Source: Flavobacteriales bacterium UBA7612 (GTDB taxonomy: Bacteria; Bacteroidota; Bacteroidia; Flavobacteriales; Weeksellaceae). From it: a stretch of 64,000 bases of DNA. The stretch is taken from NCBI GenBank assembly GCA_002484335.1, contig DLJQ01000012.1, positions 260,300 to 324,299 on the forward strand. The letters run 5' to 3'. Shown in pieces: positions 34,928 through 43,216 of the stretch (position 1 is the first letter of the stretch; the number at the start of each line of letters is the position of its first letter). Position numbers and translations under genes: made by a program. Under the pieces are notes generated by a model. It saw only the letters and a program-made list of their open reading frames with translations. It was not told the origin of the DNA and made no database searches.

Positions 34928-35266
34928 CTAACGTTAACATCAGTAACTGTTGTACAACTGTAATTTTGAGATAAAAACTAAAATTAGTAAATAACAGTAA
35001 TTACATAAATTAGAAATTAACATGTTGTGCATTTTGTTTATTTTATTAACAAAACCGTCATTTAGAGTGGAATTCTGTAAGAGTTTTGTATTGAGAAAAA
35101 AGGTTTTGAAGATAAAATTCTATTCTCGATACAATTTTTCTACATTTTATTCCGAAAAATTACTCGAATTGACGAATTTTAATTCAAAATGCACAACAGG
35201 TTAGAAATTATAATTATTTAATCATTTTACTAAATATAAATATCTTTTATAAATTAAAATAACAAC
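34928..35266. other. Intergenic stretch containing the MITE-like element
   Basis: 339 bases between the broken gene and the next lipoprotein gene. Apart from the inverted-repeat element at 35023-35198 and its flanking direct repeats, nothing is recognised. Confidence 0.6.
35023..35198. mobile_element. MITE-like element with perfect terminal inverted repeats
   Basis: Perfect 14-base ends TGTTGTGCATTTTG and CAAAATGCACAACA bound a 176-base element with no meaningful ORF. Inside, ACCGTCATTTAGAGTGGAATTC and a TATTGAGAA/TTCTCGATA pair form a second, imperfect inverted arrangement resembling the units of the 29-kb array. TTAGAAATTA occurs just outside both ends (35010-35019 and 35201-35210), possibly a target-site duplication. 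A solo left half is at 17706-17770. Confidence 0.7.
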
Positions 35267-36076
35267 ATGAAAAACCTAATCTTACTAATATTTATATTTA
35301 CTTTTTCGCTACAATCTTGTGGACAAAATACAGAATTAGGAAAAGATAAGTTAAACTTAGAAAAGTTTAATTTAAACTTTAATGTTGCTAAATTCTATGC
35401 CAATGAAATAGAGAAAGAACAAAAATATGAAGAACAAAAAGATTTAACAATAGAAAAAATACGCGAAAAAAAACATACTGAAAAAGAAATTAAGAAATTG
35501 GATGAAAAATTATCTGAACTTAACAATTTCAAATGGATTAAAATAGACACTATATATAATGCCCCTTATAATTATGATTATTATAATCGTGAAAATCCTA
35601 TTGGTATTCAGTACAATATGGGAAGTTGGAAGAATAGTGATAATTTAGGTTATTATGGAAAAATGCATTTTGAAAAAATTGAAATGACTAAAAGTTTCGA
35701 AGGAGATTTTATGGCATTAGTAGCTTTAAACGAAAGCAAAGGAACAAATGATTTCAAACAACTTTTGAGTTTTATAGAACAAAAACATGGTAAAGCAATT
35801 GTAAAAGAATATGATTTTTTTGGGTCGTACTTTGTTTATTTTTGGGAATTAAAAGACCATTTATTAGCAATTTCTTCAAAATACGATAACAAAAAAAATA
35901 CATTGAAATTAGATTTAGAAGTTTCAGAAAATAATATAAAAGTAGATACTACTAAACATCCAACAATTAATACAACTTTATTCATCCTCAACAACAAATA
36001 TAAAAACGATAGTATTCTTCGAAATTTTAATTTAGGAGATTGGTTATTTTTCAACAAGATTCTTGATAAAAAATAA
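35267..36076 (+). CDS. Hypothetical lipoprotein
   Basis: A 269-residue predicted lipoprotein: signal peptide with lipobox LQSC (Cys18), followed by GQN. Residues 45-95 are strongly charged and probably coiled coil (EKEQKYEEQKD ... KKLDEKLSEL). The rest is a mixed domain with many aromatic residues (YNYDYYNRENPIG) and a central FLxFIEQKHGKA segment. No catalytic motif is visible and I do not recognise the family. Its location in the envelope is inferred from the lipobox. Confidence 0.65.
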   Translation: MKNLILLIFIFTFSLQSCGQNTELGKDKLNLEKFNLNFNVAKFYANEIEKEQKYEEQKDLTIEKIREKKHTEKEIKKLDEKLSELNNFKWIKIDTIYNAPYNYDYYNRENPIGIQYNMGSWKNSDNLGYYGKMHFEKIEMTKSFEGDFMALVALNESKGTNDFKQLLSFIEQKHGKAIVKEYDFFGSYFVYFWELKDHLLAISSKYDNKKNTLKLDLEVSENNIKVDTTKHPTINTTLFILNNKYKNDSILRNFNLGDWLFFNKILDKK

Positions 36077-36194
36077 TCTCAATACACATAAATATTTTTT
36101 AACCATTTAAAATTAACAATCAACTAATTAGGTATTAAATTTGATTGTAGTACAAGTAAATATTATAATCTAAATTATGTAAAAAAATAATATT

Positions 36195-37091
36195 ATGGGT
36201 ATTAAAAATGTAACAGTTGCAGGTAGTGGTGTATTAGGTTATCAAATAGCTTTTCAGACAGCTTTTCATGGGTTTAAAGTAATTGTTTATGATATAAATG
36301 ATGAAGTTTTAGAAAAAGCTAAAACAAAATTTAATGGTTTAGCTAATAGTTATAAAAGTGATATCAATGCAAGTGAAGAACAAATAAATGCAACTTTAAA
36401 GAATCTTAATTATTCTTCTAATTTAGCTGAATCTGTAAAAGATGCAGATTTGGTCATTGAAGCTGTTCCTGAGAATCCTAAAATTAAAATTTCATTTTAT
36501 GAAAATCTAAGAGCAGTAGCACCAGAAAAAACAATTTTTGCTACTAATTCATCTACTTTGTTGCCTAGTCAATTTGCTGATGTTACTGGTCGTCCAGAAA
36601 AATTTTTAGCTCTTCATTTTGCAAATCAAATATGGAAACGAAATACTGCTGAAATTATGGGTCATCCCAAAACTGATAAAGGTGTTTATGATGAAGTTGT
36701 TGAATTTGCAAAAGCTATAGGAATGATTCCTATAGAATTGCACAAAGAACAGCCTGCTTATGTGCTTAATTCTCTTCTTGTTCCTTTATTGGATGCTGCA
36801 ACAAATTTATTAGTTAATGATGTTGCAGATGCCCAAACTATTGATAAGACATGGATGGTTGCAACTGGTGCTCCTATGGGACCTTTTGCTATACTAGACA
36901 TGGTAGGTTTAACTACTGTCTATGATATAAATAAATTGGAAGCAGATTCTACTAAAGATCCTCTAAAAATAAAAGTTGTTGAATACTTTAAAGATAATTT
37001 TATTGATAAAAATAAATTAGGAACATCTACAGGCGAAGGATTTTATAAATATCCTAATCCTGAATTTGAACAGAAAGATTTTTTAAAATAA
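36195..37091 (+). CDS. 3-hydroxyacyl-CoA dehydrogenase
   Basis: A 298-residue NAD-dependent dehydrogenase. Rossmann motif VAGSGVLGYQIAFQTAFHG at the N-terminus with the following acidic YDIND; DADLVIEAVPENPKIK, FATNSSTLLPSQFA and LHFANQIWKRNTAEIM (His of the catalytic dyad) are diagnostic of the HAD/Hbd family. The C-terminal domain contains PAYVLNSLLVPLL and GAPMGPFAILDMVGL. It oxidises 3-hydroxyacyl-CoA to 3-oxoacyl-CoA in fatty-acid or aromatic catabolism, or acts as 3-hydroxybutyryl-CoA dehydrogenase. It stands alone. Confidence 0.9.
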   Translation: MGIKNVTVAGSGVLGYQIAFQTAFHGFKVIVYDINDEVLEKAKTKFNGLANSYKSDINASEEQINATLKNLNYSSNLAESVKDADLVIEAVPENPKIKISFYENLRAVAPEKTIFATNSSTLLPSQFADVTGRPEKFLALHFANQIWKRNTAEIMGHPKTDKGVYDEVVEFAKAIGMIPIELHKEQPAYVLNSLLVPLLDAATNLLVNDVADAQTIDKTWMVATGAPMGPFAILDMVGLTTVYDINKLEADSTKDPLKIKVVEYFKDNFIDKNKLGTSTGEGFYKYPNPEFEQKDFLK

Positions 37092-37157
37092 ATTAATATA
37101 TGAATTAGTATTTTAACTTTTGTTGATTATAAGTTTATTACTTAGTCTAATTTTTTT

Positions 37158-37202
37158 AATAATATTTAAATTACTTACCAGAATAGTAATTTAAATATTA
37201 TT
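37158..37202. terminator. 18-bp perfect stem between convergent genes
   Basis: AATAATATTTAAATTACT pairs exactly with AGTAATTTAAATATTATT across a 9-base loop. No T tract follows on either strand, so it is a structural hairpin with probable terminator or mRNA-end function; its minus-strand arm overlaps the stop codon region of the neighbouring gene by about a dozen bases. Confidence 0.5.
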
Positions 37203-37204
37203 AA

Positions 37205-37975
37205 CTAACTATTATCTATATTTTTATTAACGACTTCATTAAATTTTTTTTCATAATCTTTAAATTCTGTGCCCATTAATTTATCCCAAAATCTGAAATA
37301 CAAACCATAATTTCCTTTAATATTTCTATGATGCATATTATGATGTACAGAAGTATTTATTATTTTAAACAAAAATGTTTTTGTTATTTTTTTAGGAAAA
37401 ATTTCATAACCTAAGTGACCGTAAACATTAATTAATAAAGATAAATTAACCGCAATAAAAACAGCAAGAGGATGTATAGGAATTATAAATAAAATAATGT
37501 AAAAAACTGATGATTCTATAAATGCTTCTATGGGATGAAAAGAATAGGCTGAAAATGGTGTTGGATTTATAGATTTATGGTGAATAATATGTATATACTT
37601 AAATATTATTTTAATATGCATCAACCTATGCATCCAATAAAACCAAGTATCTTGAATAAGAATACATAAAAATATAGTGAATAAAAAATATAATTTTGAA
37701 TGTTCATTAATATTTGTGTATAAAAAACTATAGTTAATAAGTGATGTTTTAAAAATTACAGTTACAAAAAATGCAAAAAAAACTATACTCAATAGAGAAT
37801 ATAAAAACTCTCGCATAATATCTTTATTTATTGTATTTTTTTGTTGTATTTTTTTATAGGTCATTTTTTTTTTCAAAAGAAAATAAAAAAGAAAATAAAA
37901 ACAACATGACACTAATAAATATGGAATAAGATGTTGTAAAAGAGTTATTCTATAAAATAATATATACTCTAACAT
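37205..37975 (-). CDS. Sterol desaturase / fatty-acid hydroxylase family protein
   Basis: A 256-residue integral membrane di-iron enzyme with four to five hydrophobic segments. The histidine boxes are HRLMH, HIIHHKS, SFHPIE and HHNMHHRN, the full set of the fatty-acid hydroxylase superfamily. Members insert hydroxyl groups or double bonds into sterols, carotenoids or lipid chains; the substrate here is unknown. Convergent with the 3-hydroxyacyl-CoA dehydrogenase gene, separated by a strong hairpin. Confidence 0.85.
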   Translation of the reverse strand: MLEYILFYRITLLQHLIPYLLVSCCFYFLFYFLLKKKMTYKKIQQKNTINKDIMREFLYSLLSIVFFAFFVTVIFKTSLINYSFLYTNINEHSKLYFLFTIFLCILIQDTWFYWMHRLMHIKIIFKYIHIIHHKSINPTPFSAYSFHPIEAFIESSVFYIILFIIPIHPLAVFIAVNLSLLINVYGHLGYEIFPKKITKTFLFKIINTSVHHNMHHRNIKGNYGLYFRFWDKLMGTEFKDYEKKFNEVVNKNIDNS

Positions 37976-38000
37976 AATATAAATGATAACTTTTATTTAA

Positions 38001-38034
38001 AAAAAAATAGTTGCAGATTTTTCTGCAACTATTG
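38001..38034 (-). terminator. Terminator of the surface-protein gene
   Basis: AATAGTTGCAG / CTGCAACTATT stem; the A7 run on the plus strand reads as T7 downstream of the hairpin on the minus strand. Confidence 0.85.
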
Positions 38035-38056
38035 AGCCTAAATAAATTTTATTTAA

Positions 38057-39844
38057 TTATTTAGTATTTATTCCATTATGTTCAGCTCTTTCTATAGCCC
38101 AAGCAAAAGCATTAGCTGTAAAAATTGAATTATAAACATTCATTCTATATGCTGTAGCACCATTTCCATAATTAGGTTTGGGAATAGGGAAGTTACTACT
38201 ATTTAAATAAAATGGACAGATAGTATTTGATGTACCTCCATCATTTGAGTTAAAACCTCCATCTCCCATCCAAATGAAATTTAACGTATTATGCTTAAAC
38301 CCCGTAACACGACCAACATTTCCTGTAGGTGTTGCTGTAGAGATATTTGTATCACCTGAATAAACTGTTATTCCACTTGTAGGTAATCCAAGTGCATATT
38401 CAGTAGAAGAAGCATCTTCTCCCCATTGCATTCCTCTAATATCACCAAAAGGACCATTTAAAATAGCATCATTAGTTAATGGTAATTTATATAAAGCTCC
38501 TGCAGAATTAACTGAAGTTGTAGTAACAGATCCATCGAAAACAGCTCTTAAAATATTTTGTGAACCGGTACCACTTTCTATAAAAGCTAATACTACCCCT
38601 CCTTTGGCTAAATAGTTTGCTATTACCTGAGCTTCTGCAGTACTTGCTCCCCAATCAAAACCTATAACAATAATATCTACAGGATCGCTTCCTGTTGTCC
38701 AATTAGTAAGCTGAGTAGCATTTGGAGATCCACCTCCATTTATAATTTGAGTCCAACCATCATATTTTACAACACTATTTGCTAAAGCTCCATAATTAGC
38801 TGGTGTTGTAATTAATTTATTTGATGCGGCTGTACCTGAAAAATTGTAACCATAACCATTAGGAGAATTTCCTATTGTTAATAATCTTTTTCCAGGTATT
38901 ACAACAATTACATCCACATTACATGTAGTTGAAACTGCCCCTTGACTGTCTGATGTAATTGTCATTTTTTTTGTTGTAGTTGAAGTAGGTGTACCTGTCC
39001 CATTTAAAGTAACATTCTGACTTCCTGTAGCTGTAAATACTCCAGATCCCGTAAAAGAAATTCCATCAACGGTATTTGTCGTTATCGTATAACTACCTAA
39101 AGTCGCTACATTTACAGGTAAAGTTATCGTATTACTTGTTGTAAGTGCTGTACCTACTTTATAAACTCCATTAACTATTGCTGAACCACAACTTAATGTA
39201 TATTGTCCAGAAGCTGACATTACAGTAATTGTTTTTACAGGTGTACAACTTATTTCAACGTCATTTGCATTTATAGTCAAATTATCAGTTTGTGCTTCAA
39301 TTGGAGTTCCTTGACCAGTAACCTGTATAGTATATGTTCCAGAATTAAGAAAAGTTCCTTTTCCTTGAAAACTATATCCATTAGTTGTTGTTATTGTAAC
39401 ATTATATTCACCTGGCTTAGTAACTGTTACAGGTATGTTTATATAATTAGAATTTGTTAAAGACTTTCCTTTTATGTAAGAACCTATAATTGAAATAGAT
39501 GAACAATCAAAAGTAAATTGAGATTTTCCCAAAGAACCACATAAACTTTTCCATTCCTTATCAATATTATTCCAATAATTATAACAATCTTCTGTTGTAT
39601 TGTAAATCATTAAACTATTTTGATTAGTCCCCATATTAGGAGTTAATTGATTATCTCTTTCTTCCTCCGTGTAGCGTTGAATAATAATTCCATTATACGA
39701 ATCAGGAGTAGAATTAGTGAGGATATTTCTTTCAGAAACATGTAAAGCTGTATACTCAGTAGGTTGTTCAGTGTTTATTCCCACTTGAGCAAAAGTTGAA
39801 AGGCTAAAAGCTATTAGCATAAATAATAAATGTATTCTTTTCAT
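38057..39844 (-). CDS. Secreted surface protein with repeated beta domains and a C-terminal alpha/beta domain
   Basis: A 595-residue exported protein; signal peptide ends ...STFA before QVGINT. Residues 25-110 resemble the N-terminal region of flavobacterial tail-fibre/adhesin-like proteins (VGINTEQPTEYTALHVSE; WNNIDKEWKSLCG). Two homologous ~90-residue beta repeats follow (each with YTLSCGS/FTFDCSS, a VxVxxxGxYxxT core and GSGVF/GKGTF). The last ~270 residues (RLLTIGNSPNGYGYNF ... VDIIVIGFDWG ... GGVVLAFIESG) look like a class-I glutamine-amidotransferase-like or DUF4350-type fold without clear catalytic residues. No T9SS C-terminal domain is apparent. Divergent from a membrane-anchored AraC regulator. 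Confidence 0.7.
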   Translation of the reverse strand: MKRIHLLFMLIAFSLSTFAQVGINTEQPTEYTALHVSERNILTNSTPDSYNGIIIQRYTEEERDNQLTPNMGTNQNSLMIYNTTEDCYNYWNNIDKEWKSLCGSLGKSQFTFDCSSISIIGSYIKGKSLTNSNYINIPVTVTKPGEYNVTITTTNGYSFQGKGTFLNSGTYTIQVTGQGTPIEAQTDNLTINANDVEISCTPVKTITVMSASGQYTLSCGSAIVNGVYKVGTALTTSNTITLPVNVATLGSYTITTNTVDGISFTGSGVFTATGSQNVTLNGTGTPTSTTTKKMTITSDSQGAVSTTCNVDVIVVIPGKRLLTIGNSPNGYGYNFSGTAASNKLITTPANYGALANSVVKYDGWTQIINGGGSPNATQLTNWTTGSDPVDIIVIGFDWGASTAEAQVIANYLAKGGVVLAFIESGTGSQNILRAVFDGSVTTTSVNSAGALYKLPLTNDAILNGPFGDIRGMQWGEDASSTEYALGLPTSGITVYSGDTNISTATPTGNVGRVTGFKHNTLNFIWMGDGGFNSNDGGTSNTICPFYLNSSNFPIPKPNYGNGATAYRMNVYNSIFTANAFAWAIERAEHNGINTK

Positions 39845-40156
39845 ATACTTCAGATTTTTTGGTTAAAGTTTAAATAAATTATAATTTGATTATTAAGTTA
39901 TTTTTTTTATTTAATCCTATTTTAAAACTTACATTAGTACTATATAAGTTACTCTATAACATGTTGTTGCGTAAATGTAATGTTTTTATTTTAATTAATA
40001 AATAATTATTTGTTTTACATTTGTTAAGCAAATTTATAACCTATTAATTTAAGATTTTAATGAAGTATAAACAATTTACTGTAATTGACTAATACCAATA
40101 TAAAGCATTAAAAAACAAACCATTAAACAAACCATTTACTGTAATTAGCTATAAAA
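39845..40156. promoter_or_regulatory. Divergent regulatory region with a direct repeat
   Basis: 312 bases between the divergent surface-protein and AraC genes. It holds two copies of a 22-base sequence (AAACAATTTACTGTAATTG at 40069 and AAACCATTTACTGTAATTA at 40129), exactly 60 bases apart, the second ending just before the AraC ATG. Direct repeats are typical of AraC-type operators. Otherwise AT-rich with no gene. Confidence 0.45.
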
Positions 40157-41116
40157 ATGATAAATACTGAATTAAGAAAGCAAAAAATTGTTGAATTAAA
40201 GAAAGAATTAACAAATAGATATATTTATCTCATGTGTATTATCTTTTTCTTTTATTCTTTATATTTTTTATTTTATATAAAAGATAATTTTATGGGAATC
40301 TATTTGTTATCTGCTACATTGACATTAACAATAATTTGTTTTTTTCTTCAAAAAAATTATTGTGTTCAAAAAATTGTTAGAGGCTATTTACTAATTGCTC
40401 CTTTATACAATATAATTGTTATATTAAAATTTTGGCCTTATTCTGTTGCTTCTTTTGTATGGTTAGTACCTATTCCGTTAGGAGCTTACATTTTTTTTTC
40501 AAAAAAAGAAGTTATATTCTTCAGTAGTTATTCTTTACTAATAATTTTTATTACCATTATTTTAGCTTTCTTATTTCCTAATTTTTATATAAGAATTTCA
40601 AAAGAAAAAGTTTTAGTTTTAGATACATTTTTATTTATATCAAACATTATAATTTGTGCTCATTTGATTCATTACAAAGATAAAATAAGAAGTCTAGAAA
40701 TAATTTCTGAAATTGAAATTCAAAAAAAAATAGAATTACCAATTTCCTTAGATAAAAAAGAATTAGAACAATATCAAACTATTTTTAAAAAGATTGATAT
40801 ACTAATGACTGAAAAAGAATTATATAAAAATCCTAATCTAAACATCTCTGTATTAAGTGCTATGATAAAAGTTAATAGTAGTTATATTTCTAGATGTATA
40901 AGACATCAAGGATTTGATAATTTTAATAGTTATATAAACTCTCATAGAATAGAGCATGTAATAAGACTAATACAAAACACAGATTTAGAAAAAGTTACAC
41001 TTTTATTTATATATACAGATGCTGGTTATAAAAGTCAATCTACTTTTAATAGAGTATTTAAAGAAATAAAAGGTATAACACCTTCTGAATATATTCAAAT
41101 AAACAAACCTTTATAA
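40157..41116 (+). CDS. Membrane-anchored AraC-type regulator
   Basis: A 319-residue protein with about six N-terminal hydrophobic helices (residues 20-180), a short charged linker and a C-terminal AraC-type DNA-binding domain (about 225-317: NLNISVLSAMIKVNSSYISR and LLFIYTDAGYKSQSTFNRVF). Such one-component membrane regulators sense lipid- or envelope-related signals and act on DNA from the membrane. It is divergent from the 595-residue surface protein and near-identical direct repeats lie in the gap, so it may control that gene or itself. Confidence 0.82.
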   Translation: MINTELRKQKIVELKKELTNRYIYLMCIIFFFYSLYFLFYIKDNFMGIYLLSATLTLTIICFFLQKNYCVQKIVRGYLLIAPLYNIIVILKFWPYSVASFVWLVPIPLGAYIFFSKKEVIFFSSYSLLIIFITIILAFLFPNFYIRISKEKVLVLDTFLFISNIIICAHLIHYKDKIRSLEIISEIEIQKKIELPISLDKKELEQYQTIFKKIDILMTEKELYKNPNLNISVLSAMIKVNSSYISRCIRHQGFDNFNSYINSHRIEHVIRLIQNTDLEKVTLLFIYTDAGYKSQSTFNRVFKEIKGITPSEYIQINKPL

Positions 41117-41187
41117 GCCTATTCATAATATAAATACAATATATCAATTTAACCAAATTATTTATTTATTCATAATAATTAAAACTT

Positions 41188-41220
41188 TTGATTTACAAAT
41201 CGTTAATTTTTATATTTTTG
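41188..41220 (+). promoter_or_regulatory. Promoter of the GTPase cassette
   Basis: TTG at 41188-41190 and TATTTTTG at 41213-41220 with 22 bases between, a good match to the Bacteroidota -33/-7 pattern, 30 bases before the first ATG of the three-gene cassette. Confidence 0.6.
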
Positions 41221-41250
41221 TTTTATCAAAATACTAAATAACATTTAATT

Positions 41251-42282
41251 ATGAATAAATCGATTACTCCAACTGACCTATTTTTGGGGATTCTTGCACT
41301 CTTATTAATCAGCGTAAGTTTTTATCAAACTTGGCTTGGTTTAGAACAAATTTTTGGGCCAGCATCATTTATTATTGCTTTAGTATTATCATTATTATTG
41401 CTTTTCTTGTGTTGGATGCTAAGAAATGCGAAATTAGAAGGTAAACCAACTGGCAGTCTTGTTGGGATTTATATTTTTATTGCTTCTTTTTGTTTTATTG
41501 CAAACTTTAATGCTTTGTATACTCGATTTATGAGAACGGATATTTATACAACCGAGCTTCGTGATATCGATAAATCATACACTGATTTAGAAAATAATGT
41601 TGAGTCGAAATTGAGTTATAAATACAACAAAGAAACGACACAAAATATAGAGATTAAGAAAAAACAATTAATTGAACAAATTAAGGATCCAGGAAATTTA
41701 GGAATTGGAACAAGAGCACAATCTCTTATAAAAGATATTGAAAAATTGACTGGTCAGAAAGTTGATTTATTAACTCCTGTTGTAAACGACTATGAAGATT
41801 TGGCTGAAAGAATGGGAAAACAAATTGATAATATTATTTCTGACTTATCTCCTGATGAAAGATCTTTGAAAACAGATTTGGATAATGCTGCTGTGAAATG
41901 GGACAAAAAAATTCAGGATTTATTAATCTTACCTAAAAAAGAACAAGACGAAAAATCACAAGCTCTTATTGATGAATCATTATCAGAATACAACAAACTA
42001 GGAAATAGAGCTCAAACTGTTCTTGGTAAATAAAAATTTGAATTTCAACCACTTGTTTCACAAACACAAGAAGTTGGTAAAATTGGTTTTGCATTTCAAC
42101 ATGCTATTAAAAACTTCGGAATTTACCAATTTGTGGTTTTAGCTGGTTGTATTTTATTAGATTTTGTTATCGTAATTATTATTTTACTCGTTACAGACCA
42201 AAAAAATAATGGAAACAATGGAAATGGAGGTAGTGTGTTTAATAACAAAAGAAGTGGTAAAACTTTAATCCCTAATAACTAA
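41251..42282 (+). pseudogene. Membrane coiled-coil protein of the GTPase cassette, interrupted by in-frame TAA
   Basis: The reading frame encodes 260 residues with three membrane helices (about 9-28, 36-57, 68-86) and a long helical, probably coiled-coil region (100-255), then meets TAA at 42031-42033. The same frame continues cleanly for a further 82 codons after the stop (KFEFQPLVSQTQEVGKIGF ... a strong membrane helix VVLAGCILLDFVIVIIILLV ... NNKRSGKTLIPNN) to a TAA at 42280. That second part has no ATG or TTG near its beginning. The simplest reading is one ~343-residue protein with four membrane helices, broken by one substitution. It is first in a tight operon. The 260-residue part may still be made. 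Confidence 0.7.
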
Positions 42283-42286
42283 TTTT

Positions 42287-43216
42287 ATGATGGATGATAA
42301 CGAAAATCTGAAACCATTATCTTTTGATAATGAAGAAGAATTAAAACCTTTTTCTTTTGATAATCATCAAAAAAGTGATGATGATTTTGTACCAATGGCA
42401 AAAGGAACATCAAACGAATTGAAAAATAAAGATAGTAATTTCATTTTTTTCTTCGGAACTGCCGAATCGGGAAAATCTGTAATTCTATCGTCAATGTTAT
42501 ATTATCTAAAATCGCAAGCTGGCGTTCTTAGACCAAGAATCGGTACACCGAATTCTAAAGAAGCCAATGTATTATTATCAGATTTTTTCGAAAATATTCG
42601 ACAAGGTATTTTACCTAATAGAACAACACGCGATCAAGTTACTCGATTGGATTTAGTTTTTGAGCCAAATAATAAATCAAAAAAAGTACACCCAATTAAC
42701 CTTACGTTTCTTGAAACATCGGGAGAAAATCATAATGAAATAAGACGAGGTGGAAATTATCATAGTAGTATAGAATCTTATTTGAACGCCAATATTCCAT
42801 TAACTTTTATTGTAGTTACAAGTTATGATTCTGCTCACAAAGAAGATGCTTTAATCAACGAATTTATAGATGAATTAGAAAGAAAAGGGAAAAACATAAA
42901 AGCAATTAACCTTGTTTTAGTTATTTCTAAATGGGATAAATCTGGTAAAATGGATGTTGAAAGTGCTGAAGAACTAGATAATTTTATTTACGATAGATTA
43001 CCAATGACTGCCCAACGAATAGATACATATGGTTTAAGTAAATCTTACTATACGATTGGTAGTATTACAAATTCTAGCGGGCAAGAAAAAATTAGTTTAC
43101 TAAATCTTTCGACAGCAGAAGTATTGTCTAAATGGATTTATAAAAACATTGTTGGTTATGATTTAGATTACGAAGGTACATTTTGGGAGCGTTTAAAATT
43201 TAGTTTTAAAAATTAA
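42287..43216 (+). CDS. P-loop GTPase-like protein of the cassette
   Basis: A 309-residue soluble protein. Walker A GTAESGKS is at 57-64; FLETSGE at 141-147 fits a Walker B/switch II segment; LVLVISKWDKSG with SKWD at 214-217 sits where GTPases have the NKxD base-specificity motif. These suggest a TRAFAC-type or related GTPase. The first 27 residues carry a duplicated L-K-P-[LF]-S-F-D-N motif, perhaps a docking tail. It begins 4 bases after the membrane gene and overlaps the next start by one base (TAATG). No close named family is recognised; resemblance to GTPases of described GTPase-associated conflict systems is a hypothesis. Confidence 0.7.
   Translation: MMDDNENLKPLSFDNEEELKPFSFDNHQKSDDDFVPMAKGTSNELKNKDSNFIFFFGTAESGKSVILSSMLYYLKSQAGVLRPRIGTPNSKEANVLLSDFFENIRQGILPNRTTRDQVTRLDLVFEPNNKSKKVHPINLTFLETSGENHNEIRRGGNYHSSIESYLNANIPLTFIVVTSYDSAHKEDALINEFIDELERKGKNIKAINLVLVISKWDKSGKMDVESAEELDNFIYDRLPMTAQRIDTYGLSKSYYTIGSITNSSGQEKISLLNLSTAEVLSKWIYKNIVGYDLDYEGTFWERLKFSFKN

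Noticed and set aside
34340..34945. Possible integron-like cassette (CGTTAGT before and ACTAACG after the broken gene)
   Set aside because: The short inverted words do not fit the attC core consensus (GTTRRRY / RYYYAAC), and there is no integrase or second cassette in view.
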